Source of the DNA: JAHEEL01 sp964195545
GTDB lineage: Bacteria; Actinomycetota; Acidimicrobiia; Spongiisociales; UBA5794
Direction of reading: 5' to 3'
DNA: 64,000 bases
NCBI GenBank assembly: GCA_964195545.1
Contig: CAXMQQ010000006.1
Location: 29,499 to 93,498 of the forward strand
Part shown: positions 57,605 through 64,000 of the stretch, in pieces
How the letters are laid out: the number at the start of each line of letters is the position of its first letter
Numbering within the stretch: position 1 is the first letter of the stretch
Position numbers and translations under genes: made by a program
The notes under the pieces: model-generated
Databases searched by the model: none
What the model was told of the DNA's origin: nothing
Seen by the model: the letters and a program-made list of their open reading frames with translations, nothing else

Positions 57605-59379
57605 TTCGCCGTCTCCAGACCTTCGACGGGGATGGCGAACAGACCTGCGGCCCCGGCCTTCACCGACGGAAGGAGGCCCGACGCGGTCGGCAGCAACTGT
57701 TCGGCGTAGAACGCGGCAGTATCGATCTTCGCCTCGAGCCACGGATCCGTCTCTTCTGCGCCAGCGGCGAGTGCGAGGCGTGCCAGGTAGTAGCCGCCCG
57801 CAACGACCCCGAACATCTTCAGATACGGGGTTGCGCCGGCGAGCCGATCGTTGGGATCTTCAGAGGCGAGCAGCCACTCGGTGGCATCACGCAACGCGGC
57901 AACGCTCATTGCGAGTGTGTCACGCATCGCCGTGAGGCGCGGATCTTCGCTCTTGCCGAGGGGGTCTGTGAGTGCAGCCATCTCGCCGAGGTATGAACGG
58001 ACCACGCTTCCGTCGTCCATCGGGAGTTTGCGCATGACGAGGTCAATCGCCTGGATGCCGTTCGTACCCTCGTAGATGGGCGTGATCCGGGCATCGCGGT
58101 AGTGCTGGGCCGCTCCAGTCTCTTCGATGTAGCCCATGCCACCGTGGACCTGGATGCCGATGGACGTCATCTCGACGCCGATGTCGGTGCACCAGGCCTT
58201 CGCCACCGGTGTCAGCAAGGCGACCCGATCGCTCCCGGCACGCCGGCCTGCCTCGTCGGGGTGACGGTGCATCCGTTCGCCAGAGGCCGCCGTGTCATAG
58301 AGAAGAGCCCGGGCGGCCTCGTTGTACGCCTTCATGGTCATCAGCATCCGGCGAACGTCCGGGTGCTCGATGATCGGAGAGACTTCGGTCTTCGGTGTTC
58401 CGATGGCCCGCCCCTGGGTGCGTTCTTGTGCATATTCCACGGCCTGCTGGTATGCACGGTCGGAGATGCCCAACCCCTCGAGGCCAACTTCACGTCTGGC
58501 CTGATTCATCATGGCGAACATATAGACCATGCCCCGGTTCGGCTCGCCGATGAGGTAGCCGATCGAGTCGTCGTACGCCTGCACGCACGTCGGGCTTCCG
58601 TGGATCCCGAGCTTGTGTTCGATCGATACGGTCTCGACGTTGTTCCATGCTCCGATCGTGCCGTCAGCATTGACGAGCATCTTCGGGACGATGAAGAGTG
58701 AGATGCCTCTCGTCCCCGGAGGGGCATCGGGGAGTCGGGCGAGGACGAGATGGATGATGTTGTCGGAGAGGTCGTGATCGCCCCACGTGATGAAGATCTT
58801 CGACCCGTTTATGAAGTAGGTGCCGTCGTCGTTCGGAGTCGCCTTCGTGCGGAGCGCTCCGACGTCTGAGCCCGCCTCCGGCTCGGTGAGAACCATCGTC
58901 CCCGTCCACTCGGCTGTGACAAGTTTCTCGAGATAGGTGTCCCGGAGTTCGTCATCGGCGTGATCTCTGATCACGGTGATCGCCGATCCGGTAAGCATCG
59001 GGTTCAGGGAGAACGCCAGGTTGGCCGAGACGAACATCTCACTGACCGCGAATCCGACCGTTTCGGGAAATCCGTGACCTCCGTACTCGGGAGGGCCGGT
59101 GACGGCGCTCCACCCAGCGTCGACGTACTTGCGCCAGGCATCCTTGAAGGCGTCCGGCGTGGCGACGCTTCCTGCGGCCCAGGTGGCGCCGATCTCGTCT
59201 CCCGCCCGGTTCGTCGGGGCGACGACTTCGGAAATGAACCGTCCGGCCTCGTCGAGCGCACCGTCGATCGTCTCTGGATCTACATGTTCGAACCCGGGGT
59301 ACTCGATGATCTCATCGAGATCAGCGATGTGACGCATGACGAACTTGATATCGCGCAGCGGTGGTGTGTAGTCGGGCAT
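57601..59379 (-). CDS. Acyl-CoA dehydrogenase (DmdC/FadE-like, 592 residues)
   Basis: A large acyl-CoA dehydrogenase related to 3-methylmercaptopropionyl-CoA dehydrogenase (DmdC). PDYTPPLRDIKFVM is the typical DmdC-group N-terminus. MVLTEPEAGSDVGALRTKA (about 160) is the FAD contact, GSKIFITWGDHDLSDNIIHLVLAR (about 195) and YRDARITPIYEGTNGIQAIDLV (about 432) hold the active-site Glu. It might degrade methylmercaptopropionyl-CoA or an ordinary branched acyl-CoA; no other dmd gene is nearby. TAATCT, six bases before the ATG, suggests a leaderless mRNA. Confidence 0.93.
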   Translation of the reverse strand: MPDYTPPLRDIKFVMRHIADLDEIIEYPGFEHVDPETIDGALDEAGRFISEVVAPTNRAGDEIGATWAAGSVATPDAFKDAWRKYVDAGWSAVTGPPEYGGHGFPETVGFAVSEMFVSANLAFSLNPMLTGSAITVIRDHADDELRDTYLEKLVTAEWTGTMVLTEPEAGSDVGALRTKATPNDDGTYFINGSKIFITWGDHDLSDNIIHLVLARLPDAPPGTRGISLFIVPKMLVNADGTIGAWNNVETVSIEHKLGIHGSPTCVQAYDDSIGYLIGEPNRGMVYMFAMMNQARREVGLEGLGISDRAYQQAVEYAQERTQGRAIGTPKTEVSPIIEHPDVRRMLMTMKAYNEAARALLYDTAASGERMHRHPDEAGRRAGSDRVALLTPVAKAWCTDIGVEMTSIGIQVHGGMGYIEETGAAQHYRDARITPIYEGTNGIQAIDLVMRKLPMDDGSVVRSYLGEMAALTDPLGKSEDPRLTAMRDTLAMSVAALRDATEWLLASEDPNDRLAGATPYLKMFGVVAGGYYLARLALAAGAEETDPWLEAKIDTAAFYAEQLLPTASGLLPSVKAGAAGLFAIPVEGLETAK

Positions 59380-59385
59380 ACGGGA

Positions 59386-59391
59386 AGATTA
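59386..59391 (-). promoter_or_regulatory. -10 box of a probable leaderless promoter (acyl-CoA dehydrogenase)
   Basis: Leftward TAATCT, six bases, then ATG 59379; no ribosome-binding site. The CTCGGC/GAGCCGAG inverted repeat just upstream (59401-59418) may be an operator or the end of the preceding transcript. Confidence 0.55.
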
Positions 59392-59464
59392 GGCCGCGGG
59401 GACTCGGCGTGAGCCGAGGGAGGGGTCAGACGTACGACATGAGATATGAGATGGGGAGTCTCTT

Positions 59465-59488
59465 CGGACTACGGACTAGCGACTACGA
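59465..59488. repeat. Intergenic heptamer-period tract
   Basis: Units CGGACTA, CGGACTA, GCGACTA, CGAAG between the acyl-CoA dehydrogenase promoter and the small minus-strand gene. Two units are exact. Confidence 0.7.
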
Positions 59489-59496
59489 AGCAGGCC

Positions 59497-59688
59497 TTAC
59501 GCGTCGGCGCCGACCGGTTCCCGGGTCTCGGTGGGAAGAGCGGAATCGTGCGACAGTAGCGTTCTTACGTCGAGGGCGAAGTCGATGACACGGGAGTCGA
59601 TCCACATGGCGTTCTCGTCCAGCCAGGTGTCGATGAACGCCACCGTCTGGAGCGTCTTCATCGATTCAGTCGTTCGTTCGGCGGTCAT
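59497..59688 (-). CDS. Small hypothetical protein (63 residues)
   Basis: A 63-residue ORF with a mostly helical, acidic sequence (VAFIDTWLDENAMWIDSRVIDFALDVRTLLS) and GGGAAG six bases upstream of the ATG. Composition and codon use resemble a real coding region, but no family is recognised. It fills the otherwise empty gap between the acyl-CoA dehydrogenase and the FKBP gene. Confidence 0.5.
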   Translation of the reverse strand: MTAERTTESMKTLQTVAFIDTWLDENAMWIDSRVIDFALDVRTLLSHDSALPTETREPVGADA

Positions 59689-59762
59689 CGCTTCCCGTTC
59701 GCTCGGTTACCAAAGGGTACGCCATAGGCTGACCTACTCCCTACATCGGCTCGGAAACCATC

Positions 59763-60341
59763 ATGCTCAAGCGTCATCTCATTCTGACCGCGGTAGCGAT
59801 CGCAGCGGCGACCGCCGCCTGTTCTTCGAGCGAGGTGGCAACCGTCGACGACGGCGCCTCCCAGGCACCGGACACGACCGTGGCAGCCGTGGAGGTTGAG
59901 CAGCACGACGACGCTGGAGGAATCTTCATGGTCCAAGACGGAGATCTCGTGGAAGTGCACTACGACGGCACGCTCGACGACGGTTCAACATTCGACTCGT
60001 CACGGGAGCGAGGCACACCGTTCTCGTTCGAAGTCGGCACCGGTCAGGTGATCCCCGGCTTCGATGAAGCCGTTCGTGGGTTGAAGACCGGAGAGTCGCG
60101 TGAAGTGCGGATTTCTCCCGGCGAGGCGTACGGCGAACGGTCCGACGAGAACATCGTGGAGGTCCCCTACGGGCCCGATCAGAGCGACGTCGCCGTCGGC
60201 GATCAGGTACATCTGAACACCGGTCAGAGCGCGATCGTCCTCGAGGTGAAGAAGGACACGGTCGTCCTCGACGCCAACCACGAATTGGCGGGCCAAGCCC
60301 TGACGTTCAACATCGAGGTGCTGTCGATTACTCGACCGTGA
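59763..60341 (+). CDS. FKBP-type peptidyl-prolyl isomerase lipoprotein (SlyD-like)
   Basis: A 192-residue protein with a signal peptide and lipobox ATAAC (lipidated Cys20), so it sits on the outer face of the membrane. The mature part is an FKBP domain of the SlyD/FkpA-like type with VEVHYDGTLDDGSTFDSSRERGTPFSFEVGTGQVIPGFDEAVRGLKTGESREVRISPGEAYGE and an inserted flap, ending IEVLSITRP. The SlyD metal-binding tail is absent. It would assist folding of exported proteins. The promoter is unclear; TACATC 20 nt upstream is possible. Confidence 0.9.
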   Translation: MLKRHLILTAVAIAAATAACSSSEVATVDDGASQAPDTTVAAVEVEQHDDAGGIFMVQDGDLVEVHYDGTLDDGSTFDSSRERGTPFSFEVGTGQVIPGFDEAVRGLKTGESREVRISPGEAYGERSDENIVEVPYGPDQSDVAVGDQVHLNTGQSAIVLEVKKDTVVLDANHELAGQALTFNIEVLSITRP

Positions 60342-60353
60342 AGGTTTCGTGCT

Positions 60354-60377
60354 CGGTTGTCGGTTGTTGGTAGTCGG
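60354..60377. repeat. Intergenic heptamer-period tract
   Basis: Units CGGTTGT, CGGTTGT, TGGTAGT, CGGCG between the FKBP gene and the ABC exporter stop. Two units are exact. Confidence 0.75.
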
Positions 60378-60411
60378 CGAAGGCCCCCTCGTGCTGTTTG
60401 CCGTCTCCCTG

Positions 60412-62214
60412 TCAGGCGTCACCTACCTCATGTCTCGCCCACAGGAGTTTGAACTCTTCTGATGTCTTCAGGAGTTCTTGGGCGGTTCCGGTTGCATCGA
60501 TCCTTCCGTCCTTCATGACCACGACGAGGTCGGCTCGTTGGAGGGCGGGCTTGCGGTGGGAGACGACGAGAGCCGTCGTTCCCGAACCATCGGTGAAGAG
60601 TCGGTCCCACAGGACCTGCTCGGTTTCGACGTCCAGGGCGCTCGAGAGATCATCGAAGATGAGCAGGTCGGGCCGGCGAACCAGCATCCTTGCTGCTGCC
60701 GATCGCTGTACTTGGCCACCGGAGAGCCGCACTCCCCTTGGACCGACCATCGTTTCGAGACCATCGTGCATGGCCTCGAGGTCTTGCTCCATCGTTGCCG
60801 TCCGAATAGCAGCGTGCACTTCCTCATCGCTTGCATCGACGCCGAGCGTCAGGTTCTCTGCGAGGGTGAGCGAGAACAGACGCGGTACCTGTGGCGTGTA
60901 GGCCGTACGCGGTGGCTTCATGAACGATGCGGGGTCGGAGACGATTCCTCCTCGCCACTGGATCGTTCCGTCATCGAGGGGAAGAAGGCCGAGCACGCTA
61001 CGCAGGAGCGTTGTCTTGCCCGATCCGATCCGTCCCGTGACGACGACGAACCCGCCCGGTTCTACATCGAGATCGACGGATTCGATCCCCATTCCGGACG
61101 ACGGGTAGCGGTAGCCGAGACCCCGAACGGAGAGCAGCGGGGCCCCGCTGACATCCGAGTCTGCAACTGCTGGTGTTCCCGGCCGCATGTGTGGTTCCGG
61201 CTCGGCGAACAGGTCTCGGTCGGCAACGAGGTCGCGCCAGGTCGCTCCTCGCATCAACGAGATGATCCGATCGACCGATACCCCCGCTTGTTTGAGCCTC
61301 GCGATGAACAGACCCACGAAGTACGCGGAGTCAGTCACCATCGCGAGCAGGTAGACAAACAGGCTGAACTGTCCGATGGTGAGACCGGCGGAACCGTCTG
61401 TGGAGATCGTCCCTGCAGCGAGGATCAGGATGAGTCCGGTTCCGATACTGACGGTGTTGTGGAAGACCGCTTCGAGGCCGGCGGTGAAGGTCCGATCGCG
61501 AACCATCATCGTACGTCGCTCAGCGTTCAACTCGTCGAAGTGTTGGAGCATCGTGTCCTCCGCTCCGGCGACCTTGACCGACTGGACGGATCCGAGCGTC
61601 TCACCGAGGAATCCGGTGATCGCCTCCGTCGACTCGCGCGCAGCGGTTCGGTACCGGCGGATCGTTGATCCGGTCCGACTCACGACCAGGATCACGATCG
61701 CCACCGGCGCGAATACCACGATCGTCATGGTCGGGTTGATCGTCAAGAGGATGATGATCGCCACGATCGCCGACACCGTCGATCCGATGAAGTCAACGGT
61801 GAAGTCCATGGCCTCGAGTGTGTGATCGACGTCGTCACGAAAGCGCGACACGACCTCGCCGGGCGTCTCATCGACCGGGCGGGCACCCGGAAGCGAGAAG
61901 ATCCACGCCAGCATCGAGCCGCGTATCCCTGCACCCGCCCGGAACAGCAGGGCCGAGTGGAGTCGCATTGCGATGAATACGGCGCCGATGCGCGCGGCCA
62001 GATAGGCCCAGAGGACAGCCAGGATCGTTGTGAGGTTCCAACCCGCGGTTTCGCCGGTGAGTTGGTCGAAGAACGCGGCGATGAGGAGTCCGACGATGAT
62101 CGGTGAAGACCAGATCGTGATCCACATCACGAGACTCGAGAAGTAGCGAAGCCGCTGATTGGAGATGAGAGCCACTACGACCCTGGAGATCGGCGTCTGA
62201 GAGCGAGCGTTCAT
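60412..62214 (-). CDS. ABC exporter subunit with degenerate Walker B (heterodimer partner A)
   Basis: A 600-residue half-transporter: six transmembrane helices (about 10-310) then a nucleotide-binding domain with Walker A VTGRIGSGKTTLLRSVLG (about 395), signature RLSGGQVQRSAAARML and Walker B LLIFDDLSSALD, where Asp replaces the catalytic Glu. Such a degenerate site in one subunit is characteristic of heterodimeric exporters (TM287/288, BmrCD). The ATG overlaps the stop of the partner gene (ATGA). Substrates of the family are drugs and lipids; this one is unknown. Confidence 0.93.
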   Translation of the reverse strand: MNARSQTPISRVVVALISNQRLRYFSSLVMWITIWSSPIIVGLLIAAFFDQLTGETAGWNLTTILAVLWAYLAARIGAVFIAMRLHSALLFRAGAGIRGSMLAWIFSLPGARPVDETPGEVVSRFRDDVDHTLEAMDFTVDFIGSTVSAIVAIIILLTINPTMTIVVFAPVAIVILVVSRTGSTIRRYRTAARESTEAITGFLGETLGSVQSVKVAGAEDTMLQHFDELNAERRTMMVRDRTFTAGLEAVFHNTVSIGTGLILILAAGTISTDGSAGLTIGQFSLFVYLLAMVTDSAYFVGLFIARLKQAGVSVDRIISLMRGATWRDLVADRDLFAEPEPHMRPGTPAVADSDVSGAPLLSVRGLGYRYPSSGMGIESVDLDVEPGGFVVVTGRIGSGKTTLLRSVLGLLPLDDGTIQWRGGIVSDPASFMKPPRTAYTPQVPRLFSLTLAENLTLGVDASDEEVHAAIRTATMEQDLEAMHDGLETMVGPRGVRLSGGQVQRSAAARMLVRRPDLLIFDDLSSALDVETEQVLWDRLFTDGSGTTALVVSHRKPALQRADLVVVMKDGRIDATGTAQELLKTSEEFKLLWARHEVGDA

Positions 62215-63962
62215 GCGAGCACCTCCTCCATGCCGGCAGTCAGGAGTTCGGAGAACCTCGACTCAGGATCCGCGGCGAGTGTGGATCGCTCACCGAACTC
62301 GGCGACGTGACCATCGTCCAGGATGAGGATGTCGTCTGCTCTGGTGACGGTGCCGAGTCGGTGGGCGATGACGATGCCGGTGCGTCCCTCGAGGAGATGG
62401 TCTACGGCCCGTTCGATCAGTGCCTCGGTTGCAGGGTCCAGACGGGAGGATGCTTCATCGAGAACGACGACGCCCGGGTCTTCGAGGAAGATCCGTGTGA
62501 AAGCGAGGAGCTGAGCCTGCCCGGCCGACAATCCCCCGCTCCCTGATTCGAGGAGTGTGTCGAGGCCGTCCTGAAGCGACGAGAGCCAGGGATCGAGTTC
62601 GAGGCGATGGATCGCATCGAGGATGCGCTCCTCGGGAACCTCGTCGTTGAAGAACGTCAGATTGTCGCGAACGGACGCCCTGAAGAGTTGGACGTCCTGG
62701 GTGACCATGCCGACGCGCTTGCGGAGGTCCGCAACGCGTGCATCACCGGTGGCAACGTCGCCGAGGCGCACCGTTCCCGCCTGAGGTTCGTACAACCTGG
62801 TGATGAGGCGAGCGATCGTTGACTTCCCGCTGCCGGTCCGGCCGAGCAGTCCGACAACGCGTCCCGGTGCGATATCGAAGCTGACACCATGGAGAACGAT
62901 CTCGTCTTCGTCTTCGTCGGCATATGAGAAGGTGACGTCGTCGAACTCGACGCGAAGCGCGCCGCCATTGATCGCTTGGTCACCCTCGGCCCGGAGCTTC
63001 GTCGGTGTCTCCATCAACTCGTCCACTCGAGCGATGGCCGCTCCCGCCTTCTGTAGATCCTCCATCTGTGTCCGAATTTGCTCCATCGGATGTCGGGTCA
63101 TCTCGACATAGTGGAATATCAGATAGACGGAGCCGACTGTCAATGTCCCGATTCCGAAGAGCCACGAACCAAGGATGAACACGATCGACGTCGAGAGGCC
63201 GTAGAGAACGATCGTGGTGCTCCACATCCACGCCCAGCCCATCCATCCGCGAACCGTCTGGGGGAGCCACCGGCGCAGGATCTCGTTGAAGCGCTCCTCC
63301 ATGTAGGGAGCAGCGCCGTTCGCTGTAATGTCCTCGGTCCCCTCGACAACTTCCCCGACGAAGCCGTATGCCTCTGCGGCAGATGCCCGGACCGCCTTCC
63401 ACCGGGGGACAGCCACCCGGTGAAGTCCCGTCATCCCAACAAGGGCAAGCGCAGTGAAGATCGTGACACTGAGACCGACAATCCAACTCTCGAGCCACAG
63501 CATCACCAGAACACCGACGACGAGCGCTCCATTGCCAACGACGTTGATCATCATCGCGGAGAAGAAGTTCGACAGCGCCGTGACGTCGCCGTCGATCCGC
63601 TCGATGAGCTCTCCGGACGAATGGCCCTTGTGGAATCCCATGTCGAGGTGGAGCACGTGGTCGGTCAAATTCGCACGCAGTTGATTCGTCGCGGTCCAGC
63701 CGATGTCCTCGGCGAGATAGGTCGACCAGATCGCCAATGTCTGCTGCGCGACGGCGACCAGCATGAACGTGACGGCGAGCGGGATCAGGGCGCTCGCACC
63801 CTGGCCCTCGAGGGCGCCGTCGATGAATCGCTTGATGAGTTGCGGGTTGAGGATCTGCAAGCCGATGGTCCCGAAGAGGACGACGCTGAGCAGAACCACC
63901 CGTGGCCGCAAGGGTCTCAGGTAGTTGGTGAGAAGTTTGAAATAGGCTCGTACGGGGATCAT
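62211..63962 (-). CDS. ABC exporter subunit with canonical active site (partner B)
   Basis: A 583-residue half-transporter. Six helices are followed by a nucleotide-binding domain with Walker A LLGRTGSGKSTIARLITRL (about 372), signature GGLSAGQAQLLAFTRIFL and a consensus Walker B VVVLDEASSRLDP with the catalytic Glu, plus an H-loop IAHRLGTV. It pairs with the subunit encoded four bases downstream. AGGA lies six bases before the ATG at 63962. The 38 bases upstream to the window edge contain no feature. Confidence 0.95.
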   Translation of the reverse strand: MIPVRAYFKLLTNYLRPLRPRVVLLSVVLFGTIGLQILNPQLIKRFIDGALEGQGASALIPLAVTFMLVAVAQQTLAIWSTYLAEDIGWTATNQLRANLTDHVLHLDMGFHKGHSSGELIERIDGDVTALSNFFSAMMINVVGNGALVVGVLVMLWLESWIVGLSVTIFTALALVGMTGLHRVAVPRWKAVRASAAEAYGFVGEVVEGTEDITANGAAPYMEERFNEILRRWLPQTVRGWMGWAWMWSTTIVLYGLSTSIVFILGSWLFGIGTLTVGSVYLIFHYVEMTRHPMEQIRTQMEDLQKAGAAIARVDELMETPTKLRAEGDQAINGGALRVEFDDVTFSYADEDEDEIVLHGVSFDIAPGRVVGLLGRTGSGKSTIARLITRLYEPQAGTVRLGDVATGDARVADLRKRVGMVTQDVQLFRASVRDNLTFFNDEVPEERILDAIHRLELDPWLSSLQDGLDTLLESGSGGLSAGQAQLLAFTRIFLEDPGVVVLDEASSRLDPATEALIERAVDHLLEGRTGIVIAHRLGTVTRADDILILDDGHVAEFGERSTLAADPESRFSELLTAGMEEVLA

Positions 63963-64000
63963 GTCGTGTCCTGGGTCGTCCGGAATGGGCAGTTGCGGCC

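Noticed and set aside
57601..59379. A DMSP demethylation (dmd) cluster
   Set aside because: The dehydrogenase is DmdC-like, but no DmdA, DmdB or DmdD gene is nearby, so only family-level similarity can be claimed.
60478..61668. A 396-codon plus-strand frame antisense to the ABC exporter
   Set aside because: It mirrors the nucleotide-binding domain of the true gene and has no start signal or family similarity.
1..64000. tRNA or rRNA genes
   Set aside because: No cloverleaf with a GGTTCGAATCC-type T-arm and CCA-compatible acceptor stem, and no 16S/23S motifs, were seen on reading; a tRNAscan-SE run would settle tRNAs.

Overview
The window is a high-GC (about 60% by eye) chromosomal stretch from an actinobacterium. 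The lineage markers are a WhiB-type Fe-S protein, an HspR-controlled dnaK operon, a Bpa/PafE proteasome activator with a C-terminal Leu-Tyr-Leu tail, a mycothiol-isomerase-fold (MDMPI) protein, an F420-type LLM oxidoreductase and a DevS/DevR-like two-component pair. No rRNA or tRNA gene was found, so the class cannot be fixed; an Acidimicrobiia-like organism is an inference only. GTG and TTG starts are frequent, nine gene pairs overlap as GTGA and four as ATGA, and at least twelve genes have a TANNNT box 5-8 nt before the start codon, which points to leaderless mRNAs.

Layout. 1-3753: a tandemly duplicated ABC-2 ATPase/permease cluster. 3732-7662: amidohydrolase, a DUF1684 remnant, a GH1 beta-glucosidase and a cysteine-desulfurase-like enzyme. 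7721-11545: dnaK-grpE-dnaJ(zinc-less)-hspR. 11676-12744: a CstR-like repressor with its operator and two rhodaneses. 12748-17991: LLM oxidoreductase, hydrolase, MDMPI protein, then a TetR gene divergent from an acyl-CoA dehydrogenase. 18105-20385: SHOCT membrane protein, nitroreductase, glutamate racemase, macrodomain. 20360-21446: an AbiEi/DUF559 gene framed by inverted 52-bp repeats. 21463-26865: proC, proline dehydrogenase, a membrane protein with an Arg/Ser tail, PspA, formate-THF ligase. 27073-29741: an EtfD-like membrane Fe-S oxidoreductase and a DUF456 protein. 29859-33422: glycogen synthase, a decayed 0.7-kb stretch (galK remnant, a third 52-bp repeat) and a GH13 amylase. 33588-39943: DrrAB-type exporter with TetR, an aldo/keto reductase pseudogene, pheA, an orphan DNA methyltransferase, DUF547. 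40014-48338: NhaA, a Ca/Na exchanger, penicillin acylase, Bpa, an aldehyde ferredoxin oxidoreductase-family enzyme, PAC2. 48413-54684: FHA protein, DevSR-like pair, CBS-BON protein, WhiB, PPK2, VanW. 54833-63962: cyclophilin, DEAD helicase, HAD phosphatase, a second acyl-CoA dehydrogenase, an FKBP lipoprotein and a heterodimeric ABC exporter.

Themes. The two acyl-CoA dehydrogenases and the EtfD-like protein fit fatty-acid oxidation feeding a quinone pool. Proteostasis is well represented (DnaK/GrpE/J-protein/HspR, Bpa, PAC2, cyclophilin, FKBP). A redox and sulfur-stress set (CstR/rhodanese, WhiB, DevSR-like) is also present. The most unusual non-genic signals are the 52-bp repeat in three copies, seven intergenic tracts of 7-nt period, a small family of CCTCCC/GGGAGG palindromes, and four gene remnants.
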